11,335 nucleotides of DNA, taken from positions 1-11,335 of the forward strand of contig CAAGKW010000273.1 in NCBI GenBank assembly GCA_900770585.1. The letters are read 5' to 3'. The position numbers and the translations under genes were made by a program. A model generated the notes under the pieces. It did no database searches and was not told where the DNA came from. It saw only the letters and a program-made list of their open reading frames with translations. Positions 6,504-11,335 of this stretch are shown one piece after another. Every line of letters begins with the position of its first letter. Position 1 is the stretch's first letter. This DNA comes from an uncultured Alistipes sp. GTDB taxonomy: Bacteria; Bacteroidota; Bacteroidia; Bacteroidales; Rikenellaceae.

Positions 6504-7925
6504 TTATCTTCCCACAAACGAAATGTGTCGCACACGGCGTTCGTGGCGATCGACAACCTCGCGCTCGACAATGCCCGTCACCACATCGGCCGCATCGTGC
6601 CAACGATTGGCGGTGAATTGACGGCGGTAGGTGGTCAGGTGTTGGTGGAGTTCGGGCCACAGCACAGCCCACTCCTTGGGCATACGCAGTGCGTGCAGTA
6701 CCGTAGCCGAGTTGGAGAGTATGCGGGCCTCTTTGTTGCCACTCTGGTGAAACCATTCGATGCGCACGCTGGGAGCAAGACGTTGTACGGCACGGGCAAA
6801 ACCGCGACCGCCGTTGTTGCTCTCGATCGCCGCCTGGCGTGTCTGCGTGCGACGCAACATCTCAGCCACAAGCCCCTCGGTGACCTCCATTGGCTCGCGC
6901 GAGTAGACCACATCGGTCATATAGATCACACCATCGACATCGACCGCATAGCAGATCGAGCAGAGGTAATCGTCGCCCATATCGGCCGTATCGGTGTAGT
7001 TGCCCCAGCGCACCACTTCGTGTGGTAGCTCGTCGTAGCAGGCAAAGCCTTCGCCATAGAGCAGTCCGCCTTGCGGTGCGGGGTGACCCTGATACATACA
7101 CTCGAAACGGGCCGCGTCCAAGCGCCGTTTCGCCGTAAGTAGCTCCGTGTCCTGCTGTTCGGGCCAGAGCGCCTCGCCCTCTGCACGTGGATCCAGCGCA
7201 GTGGGTAGCGACTCCTTCAACGCCTCGAAATTGAGGTGCAGCCAATCGTTTCGCCCAATCGAAGCTATCTGCGACCAGTCGTTGAGTTGCACCACACGTT
7301 CGCGCCGAGCGATGCGCCCGATCAGATCCTCCTCGTGCCAACGCGTAAAGACAATCAGTTCGCGTGAGAGGTTGTGCATACGTGTGCGCACCACCGAGGT
7401 GTACCACTCCCAGCAGTTCTCGCGCGTGACGGGCGAATTGGCCTCCATTGCATCTTTATATAGGTCGTCGAGAATAAAGACATCGACACGGTTGCCCGTC
7501 AGTGCGCCCTCGCGCCCGACCGACAATAGTTCGCCACGTCGCCCGATGATCTCGACCTCGTCGGCTGTGCGGATATAATTTGTGGGTTTACCGCCCTGTT
7601 TGATGGTGGTTTGCGGGAAGAGTTCGGCATACTCCTTCGACTCGATGATGCGCTGTACACGGCGATTGAACTTATTTGCCAACGAGGCCGAATAGGAGGC
7701 AATGGCCACTCGCAGGTCGGGATCAAGACCGAGAATATAGGCGGGCAGGAGAGTTGTCGAGCCGACCGATTTGCCGTGCTGGGGTGGCATTGTGACAATC
7801 AGACGACGAATTTGCCCCTCGGCAAACATTTGAAGCACACGATAATAGGTGCGATGAAAGCCCGTAAGCGTCAAAAATGGATATACCGCCGAAGCGTAAT
7901 CCTCAAAAGTAATCGTTTGTTCCAT
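6504..7925 (-). CDS. Phage terminase large subunit (TerL), full length
   Basis: 473-aa DNA-packaging motor subunit: an N-terminal ATPase that pumps DNA and a C-terminal RNase H-fold nuclease that cuts concatemers. The Walker A-like motif MPPQHGKS is at 46-53, the Walker B VDVFILDD at 147-154, and FTRWHEEDLIGRI at 193-205 fits the coupling region. The nuclease carries acidic residues D312/D315 (YTDTADMGDD), E368 (IESNNGG) and D444/D447 (HDAAD). No catalytic motif looks broken. I chose the ATG at 7925: the frame stays open 103 codons further, but that extension is Arg-rich, not protein-like, and overlaps the upstream gene's end. Base usage resembles the neighbours, so the acquisition is not recent or the donor was similar. 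No portal, small terminase or capsid gene is next to it. Confidence 0.88.
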   Translation of the reverse strand: MEQTITFEDYASAVYPFLTLTGFHRTYYRVLQMFAEGQIRRLIVTMPPQHGKSVGSTTLLPAYILGLDPDLRVAIASYSASLANKFNRRVQRIIESKEYAELFPQTTIKQGGKPTNYIRTADEVEIIGRRGELLSVGREGALTGNRVDVFILDDLYKDAMEANSPVTRENCWEWYTSVVRTRMHNLSRELIVFTRWHEEDLIGRIARRERVVQLNDWSQIASIGRNDWLHLNFEALKESLPTALDPRAEGEALWPEQQDTELLTAKRRLDAARFECMYQGHPAPQGGLLYGEGFACYDELPHEVVRWGNYTDTADMGDDYLCSICYAVDVDGVIYMTDVVYSREPMEVTEGLVAEMLRRTQTRQAAIESNNGGRGFARAVQRLAPSVRIEWFHQSGNKEARILSNSATVLHALRMPKEWAVLWPELHQHLTTYRRQFTANRWHDAADVVTGIVEREVVDRHERRVRHISFVGR

Positions 7926-8116
7926 TGTTGGTTGCGAAAAAAGAGCGACCGCCAAGTCGAAAAGCAGAATAAAAAAATGGTTTGGAATGAGATGGGTGAA
8001 GCGTCCTTCGGAAGGGTAGTGGCGGTCGCTGAGGTGTGAAATTGTGTTGTTTCGGGCGGAGCGTCCTCCAAAAGGCGGGAAAGTGTGTGGTGCCCGAAAA
8101 CGTGTGCGGTGGGGTG
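7926..8116 (-). promoter_or_regulatory. Structured leader upstream of terL: repeated hairpin and attenuator-like stem
   Basis: This 191-nt gap has no convincing gene. It holds two near-copies of a 22-nt unit (7994-8015 and 8054-8075, 60 bp apart), each with a 4-bp stem and CGTC loop. Another inverted repeat, TTTCGGGC/GCCCGAAA, lies at 8050-8057 and 8092-8099. An 11-bp perfect inverted repeat (7944-7954 with 8020-8030) has its promoter-distal arm followed on the - strand by C and six T (7937-7942), 11 bp before the terL start. This is the shape of a terminator or attenuator, although its 65-nt loop is large. Confidence 0.5.
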
Positions 8117-8404
8117 TTAGTCGATCAGCTCGCGTCGCAACTCTTCGAAATCGAAGTCGTTGAGCACTTCGCCCTCGCCCGTCACCGAGTGGAACTCCCA
8201 CCATACGGGCACCAGGTCGTAGATCGCACTCCACGAACCACTCTCGTCGCTCACCTCGCGACGGTAGATCAGGAGCGTAGTGCGCAATGTGTAGTCGAGG
8301 TCGGCTGCCACCGCAATCGTACCGGAGAAGAAATCGGCATCCCCCACTGCATCGCGCAGACGGTCAGCCACAAGCCGGTAGATCTCAGATGTGATGTTTA
8401 ACAT
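8117..8404 (-). CDS. Small acidic protein of unknown function in the phage-like cassette
   Basis: 95 aa, with no domain I can name with confidence. The N-terminal half (SEIYRLVADRLRDAV) looks helical. The middle has alternating beta-like segments (GTIAVAADLDYTLRTTLLIYRREVS), then DLVPVWWEFHS, and the C-terminus is acidic (EVLNDFDFEELRRELID). It has no signal peptide or membrane segment, so it is cytoplasmic. It lies between the repressor and terL, on the terL strand, 191 bp upstream of it, and is probably the first gene of the repressed transcript. The start at 8404 follows an AACAACACATCT leader typical for the phylum. An in-frame ATG at 8470 would add 22 residues of low complexity. I have an impression of similar proteins beside terminases in other Bacteroidales, which needs a search. 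Confidence 0.65.
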   Translation of the reverse strand: MLNITSEIYRLVADRLRDAVGDADFFSGTIAVAADLDYTLRTTLLIYRREVSDESGSWSAIYDLVPVWWEFHSVTGEGEVLNDFDFEELRRELID

Positions 8405-8491
8405 AGATGTGTTGTTTAGATTAGGTTCATTAATTGAATCGGACGCCGATAGTTCGCAAATAGCTTTCATTGAAAGATTTTCACTATTTTT

Positions 8492-8523
8492 GTTGGTAGT
8501 CTCGATTCATTTGTTTAACTTTG
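8492..8523 (+). promoter_or_regulatory. Promoter of the XRE/S24 regulator gene
   Basis: GTTG (8492-8495), a 20-bp spacer and TAACTTTG (8516-8523) fit the Bacteroidetes consensus. The predicted transcript starts near 8530, leaving a leader of about 75 nt that contains the dyad array. Confidence 0.7.
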
Positions 8524-8528
8524 CAGGA

Positions 8529-8536
8529 CAAAGATA
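8529..8536 (-). promoter_or_regulatory. Divergent promoter -7 element (TATCTTTG) for the small protein and terL
   Basis: The - strand reads TATCTTTG (TAnnTTTG), only 5 bp from the + strand -7 element. A TTTG at 8562-8559 could be its -33 element with a 22-bp spacer, slightly long. The two promoters therefore overlap and may exclude each other. Confidence 0.55.
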
Positions 8537-8538
8537 AG

Positions 8539-8570
8539 TTCAAAAATTGAATTTTGTTCAAATTTTTGAA
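8539..8570. promoter_or_regulatory. Operator-like array of TTCAA/TTGAA dyads
   Basis: TTCAAAAATTGAA (8539-8551) and TTCAAATTTTTGAA (8557-8570) are two perfect dyads with centres about 18-19 bp apart. Related dyads with TTCA/TGAA arms occur at 8426-8438 and 8464-8476. The array lies in the spacer and -33 region of the - strand promoter and just after the + strand start site, a natural place for the adjacent S24 repressor to bind. Binding is inferred. Confidence 0.5.
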
Positions 8571-8603
8571 TAAAATTTCATAAGAAAATATTATACGACG
8601 ACT

Positions 8604-9275
8604 ATGATTTCGCGTTTGAAATTGATCCGCAAAGAGTTAGGACTCACTCAGGAGTTGTTGGCTCAAAAGTTAGGTGTCGGCAAGAGTGCCCTCTCGATGA
8701 TCGAGACGGGTAAGGCTGCCCTCTCGGAACGAAATAAGAATATTCTGGTGCAGGAGCTGAACGTCAATCCCGATTGGCTCGATACGGGTCGCGGCGAGAT
8801 GTTCAATGCTCAGCCCGACTTCACGGCCTTTATGCGCCGCACCGACAACACCCTGCCTCTGCAAAGCGTACCTTTATATAGTATCGAGGGTACGGCGGGA
8901 TTGGTCCCCCTATTCGAAGACAACGCCTCGAACAAACCGATCAACTACATTCATATCCCCAACCTGCCCAAGTGCGACGGTGCGATCTACGTTGCGGGCG
9001 ATAGTATGTATCCGCTGTTGAAGAGTGGCGACATTGTGCTCTACAAGCAGTTGAACGATCCGAGCAATATCTTTTGGGGCGATATGTATCTGTTGTCGCT
9101 CGATTTGGAGGGTGAGGAGTACATCACGGTGAAGTATATCCAGAAGTCGGATCGCGAAGGCTACGTCAAGCTGGTGAGCCAGAATCCCCACCACGCCGAC
9201 AAGGAGATCCCCATCGAGCGAATCCGCGCCTTGGCTCTGGTCAAAGCAAGTATACGAATGAATTCGATCAGATAG
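8604..9275 (+). CDS. XRE-family HTH, S24 peptidase-fold repressor (LexA/CI-like)
   Basis: 223-aa prophage-type transcriptional regulator. Residues 1-60 form an XRE helix-turn-helix (LGLTQELLAQKLGVGKSALS at 12-31). Residues about 85-215 form an S24/LexA-type autoprotease domain. The catalytic pair is visible: S134 in AGDSMYPLLKSGD and K177 in EYITVKYIQK. An Ala-Gly bond at A98-G99 (GTAGLVP) sits where LexA/CI proteins cut themselves. It probably represses the divergent - strand genes and may inactivate itself after RecA-filament contact during DNA damage. Start choice: the ATG lies about 75 nt after the predicted transcription start and begins directly at the HTH. It is followed by a strong terminator. 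It is the only regulator in the phage-like cassette. Confidence 0.9.
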   Translation: MISRLKLIRKELGLTQELLAQKLGVGKSALSMIETGKAALSERNKNILVQELNVNPDWLDTGRGEMFNAQPDFTAFMRRTDNTLPLQSVPLYSIEGTAGLVPLFEDNASNKPINYIHIPNLPKCDGAIYVAGDSMYPLLKSGDIVLYKQLNDPSNIFWGDMYLLSLDLEGEEYITVKYIQKSDREGYVKLVSQNPHHADKEIPIERIRALALVKASIRMNSIR

Positions 9276-9281
9276 AAACAA

Positions 9282-9313
9282 AAACAAGCCACGCTCGAAA
9301 GCGTGGCTTGTTT
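9282..9313. terminator. Bidirectional terminator between the repressor and the FKBP operon
   Basis: A perfect 14-bp stem (9282-9295 with 9300-9313) closes a CGAA loop. It is followed by CTTTTCTCC on + and by TTGTTTC on -, so it serves both convergent genes. Confidence 0.92.
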
Positions 9314-9337
9314 CTTTTCTCCTCAAAACGAGATCTC

Positions 9338-10660
9338 TTACTCCTCAATATAGACCTCGAAGTAGAGCGGGGTGTACGACTGAATCTCGGTTGTTACGGT
9401 CGTAGTCGATACGTTCTCGCCCATATTCTCCTGAGCATTCAGCATCTCCTGCTGCATATAATAACCCATATAGTCGTAGGGGTCGTAACCATAGCCGTAA
9501 CCGCCACCATAGCCTCCATACATCATATTGTAGTAGCTGCTATAATAGTTATTATACATATTCATATAGTAGTAATCCATCGAGTTGGTGGTCGTAGCCG
9601 AGCCGTTGCGATACTGACCCGTACCGCCGTAGCAGTAGAACGAGGTGGCAACGATACGTGCCCACTGACCCTTCAACAGGTGAGGAATGGTGTAGTTCCA
9701 CGCCTTGATGTACGACGAGTTGTCGTCGCCGCTCTCGTCGGTGCTCTTGCCCTGCTCCTTAGCGGTGAACTCCAATGCCTCGCCGACGCTCTCAATCTTG
9801 CCAAATGCGCGACGCTTGATCGAGTCGATGTTGGTATCGAATACGAAGCCATCGAGGAACTTACCTACGTACCAAATCTTTACGGTCGAGTCAATCTTGA
9901 TCGAGTCGCCCTTGTATGCCTCCTCGCCCTCGGGCAGACGGAACTTCTTATCGACATAGAGGTAGTCGAGCGTATCGTTCACGGGCTTCCAATTGCCGGT
10001 CGATGCGATGAAGTCGGCAACCTCCTTCTCCTCGTCCTTTACGGGGTCTTTGGTTACGTGTACGATCTCGAAGTCGATGATCGACGGAACGCTACCATTG
10101 AGCGAATACTGACCGCCATAACCGGCGTCGTTGCTCGTACCCGTTGCACCGTGAGCCAACGACGAAGGAATATAGAGCGTACCCTTCGTGCCGGCGTGCA
10201 TATTGAACTTGGTGTTGTCGTGGTTGGTGAGCGTGTTGCGCATCACGTAGTGGGTACCTTCGAGCAGGTTGGCGGGGTACTCACCGCAGAAGATGTAGTC
10301 GGGTACATAGTGCGTGTACTTGGTGTATGTGCCCTGCCACTTTGCGATATCCTCGTAGCGGGTGAATACGACGTTGCCCGTCATATCGCGCATCGTGAAG
10401 TTGTACTTAACCCACGTAACGGTGTCGTTGGTAGCCATACTCTTCGTGTCGCCATAGTCAGCGATCTCGACCCAGAGGCCGTTCGACTGGCGCACGGCGC
10501 GAGTACCCTTGTTGTTCACGTGTTTAGCAATCCACGCGTCGAGCGACTGCTGCTCCTTTTCGTCCATATCGATTTCGACAATCTCGGCGCAAGAGATCAA
10601 TCCTGCGGCTGCAACGAGCGACATCAACGCGTAACGCAAAAATTTCATAGTTCGTTTCAT
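9338..10660 (-). CDS. Lipoprotein with two FKBP-like domains and a Tyr/Gly-rich insertion
   Basis: 440 aa. A signal peptide with lipobox LISC makes C24 the predicted lipidated residue, so the protein is exported and membrane-anchored. Domain 1 (about 78-204) is FKBP-like: NLLEGTHYVMRNTL at 131-144, LYIPSSLAHG at 162-171, GGQYSLNGSVPSIIDFEIV at 182-200. Domain 2 (about 245-440) starts with VKIWYVGKFLDGFVFDTN (260-277) and continues with HLLKGQWARIVATSFYCYG (327-345). The final strand LYFEVYIEE (432-440) is delayed by a long insertion in which 17 of the 39 residues at 363-401 are Tyr. Predicted role: prolyl isomerase or chaperone for envelope proteins; activity is uncertain because several FKBP pocket positions are changed. 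M5 is an alternative start. It follows the other FKBP gene after 23 bp, so the two form one operon. Confidence 0.85.
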   Translation of the reverse strand: MKRTMKFLRYALMSLVAAAGLISCAEIVEIDMDEKEQQSLDAWIAKHVNNKGTRAVRQSNGLWVEIADYGDTKSMATNDTVTWVKYNFTMRDMTGNVVFTRYEDIAKWQGTYTKYTHYVPDYIFCGEYPANLLEGTHYVMRNTLTNHDNTKFNMHAGTKGTLYIPSSLAHGATGTSNDAGYGGQYSLNGSVPSIIDFEIVHVTKDPVKDEEKEVADFIASTGNWKPVNDTLDYLYVDKKFRLPEGEEAYKGDSIKIDSTVKIWYVGKFLDGFVFDTNIDSIKRRAFGKIESVGEALEFTAKEQGKSTDESGDDNSSYIKAWNYTIPHLLKGQWARIVATSFYCYGGTGQYRNGSATTTNSMDYYYMNMYNNYYSSYYNMMYGGYGGGYGYGYDPYDYMGYYMQQEMLNAQENMGENVSTTTVTTEIQSYTPLYFEVYIEE

Positions 10661-10683
10661 TCTATCGTTTGTTTCATTTTTTC

Positions 10684-11283
10684 TTATTCAACATCATCGA
10701 TCACCGTCACCATCATCACCGCCGACTCGGCTGCGATAACACCCATTGCGCGGTCGCCATAGGCAACTTCGTAGGGCATAAAGGTGTAGACCGTATCACC
10801 TTTGGCACAATCGGGTAACGTAAGTTCGAGCCCTTTTATTATGGGGTCGGTGCCCAATATTCGCACTGCGGGTGTAAAATCCCAGTACGTGGTATCCAAA
10901 CCATACTCCTCGGCCAGAATCTTACCCGTTCCGCGGTTGTTGGTTGCGAAGGGGATATTCGCCGGTCCGCTCTCGAAGAGGTAAGCCTCGTAGCGGAATG
11001 TCACCTTCGACCCTTCGGCAATGCGCTTTGTGGGGCGATCTGCGCGGTAGACGTTGGTGATGTGGCGATAGGCGTCGCCGCAACGGGTGTAGTAGGGTAG
11101 CTTCTCGCCCGTCATCGACGCTGCGGCTTCGGCCTCGCTCACCAGCTTCATTCGCGAGGTCATATAGCTCACGAAGCGATCCAACTGCATTTGGAAGATG
11201 TCCTCGCCCTGGTCGCAAGCGACCGTGGTGATGACCAACGCAAACAGAGCAACGGTTGCGATATTTCTAAGCAAATGTTTCAT
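10684..11283 (-). CDS. FKBP-type peptidyl-prolyl isomerase-like lipoprotein
   Basis: 199 aa. A signal peptide (MKHLLRNIATVALFALVITT) precedes TVAC, with C23 the predicted lipidated residue; Thr at -3 is a little unusual for a lipobox. After a helical linker (24-60) comes a single FKBP-like domain (about 88-198): GSKVTFRYEAYLFESG at 91-106, GTDPIIKGLELTLPDCAKGD at 144-163, MPYEVAYGDRAMGVIAAESA at 169-188, and a last strand MMVTVIDDV. The AYG and the final IPxNS-like segment (here IAAESA) match the FKBP core. It is the first gene of a two-gene operon with the double-domain FKBP lipoprotein. Prolyl isomerase activity in the envelope is inferred from the fold; the client proteins are unknown. Confidence 0.87.
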   Translation of the reverse strand: MKHLLRNIATVALFALVITTVACDQGEDIFQMQLDRFVSYMTSRMKLVSEAEAAASMTGEKLPYYTRCGDAYRHITNVYRADRPTKRIAEGSKVTFRYEAYLFESGPANIPFATNNRGTGKILAEEYGLDTTYWDFTPAVRILGTDPIIKGLELTLPDCAKGDTVYTFMPYEVAYGDRAMGVIAAESAVMMVTVIDDVE

Positions 11284-11315
11284 ACCCTATAAACGTACAT
11301 ACCGCGTACAAATTG

Positions 11316-11323
11316 CAAAGATA
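11316..11323 (-). promoter_or_regulatory. -7 element (TATCTTTG) of the FKBP lipoprotein operon
   Basis: The - strand reads TATCTTTG, a full TAnnTTTG match, 33 bp upstream of the start of the 199-aa lipoprotein. The -33 element would lie at or beyond the right edge and cannot be checked. Confidence 0.65.
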
Positions 11324-11335
11324 TAGATAAATTTC

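Noticed and set aside
6329..6571. 80-aa - strand frame with a PGFEPGKTGPESVVLPLHHSS-like stretch
   Set aside because: This is the reverse translation of the tRNA-Gln gene, a frequent mis-annotation, not a protein.
7926..8234. 103-codon N-terminal extension of the terminase frame
   Set aside because: It is Arg-rich, lacks TerL similarity, overlaps the end of the upstream gene and covers the structured leader. The ATG at 7925 gives the normal TerL N-terminus.
6400..9330. Attachment-site duplication of the tRNA-Gln 3' end flanking the phage-like cassette
   Set aside because: I looked for a second copy of the T-arm/acceptor sequence downstream of the repressor gene and saw none. With no integrase either, integration at this tRNA cannot be supported.
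1..11335. CRISPR array, insertion sequence or riboswitch of a known class
   Set aside because: No regularly spaced direct repeats, no transposase and no recognisable aptamer consensus were seen anywhere in the window.

Overview
The window looks like a chromosomal segment of an anaerobic Bacteroidales bacterium, plausibly Alistipes/Rikenellaceae-like. The signs are a fairly GC-rich coding bias (TCG serine codons, CGC/CGT arginine), AT-rich intergenic gaps, almost no Shine-Dalgarno sequences, Bacteroidetes-type promoters (TTG-N20-TAnnTTTG) and lipoproteins of a common Bacteroidales style. The genus is an inference; no marker gene is present.

Block 1 (1-4790, + strand) is the 3' part of an operon for a complex I/group 4 hydrogenase-like membrane complex in E. 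coli hyf order: F-like antiporter subunit (cut by the left edge), G-like large subunit (NuoC+NuoD), then one gene in which HyfH-like ferredoxin and HyfI/NuoB-like domains are fused. Two short chromate-transporter-family (CHR) genes follow without a break. Three of the four NiFe-ligand cysteines of the large subunit, all four N2-cluster cysteines of the small subunit, and one of the two ferredoxin clusters are missing. The membrane subunit keeps its Glu, Lys and His ion-path residues. This places the complex with the energy-converting-hydrogenase-related (Ehr) group, but stripped to a single predicted [4Fe-4S] cluster. It is the strongest lead in the window.

Block 2 (4801-6460): three consecutive hairpins separate this operon from a convergent nucleoside:H+ symporter-like MFS gene (- strand). 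Divergent from the MFS gene is a tRNA-Gln(CTG) gene with a good promoter and a strong terminator.

Block 3 (6504-9313) is a very small phage-derived cassette: a full-length terminase large subunit (-), a 95-aa acidic protein of unknown function (-), and a divergent XRE/S24 LexA/CI-like repressor (+). Overlapping divergent promoters and an array of TTCAA/TTGAA dyads lie between the repressor and the other two genes, as in a lysogeny-type switch. The 191-nt gap upstream of the terminase holds a repeated hairpin with a compensatory change and a long-range stem ending in a T run just before the terminase start. No integrase, portal, capsid or tail gene lies in the cassette.

Block 4 (9282-11335, - strand): a promoter near the right edge drives two FKBP-type peptidyl-prolyl isomerase-like lipoproteins. 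The second has two FKBP-like domains and an unusual Tyr/Gly-rich insertion. A shared bidirectional terminator separates this operon from the repressor gene.
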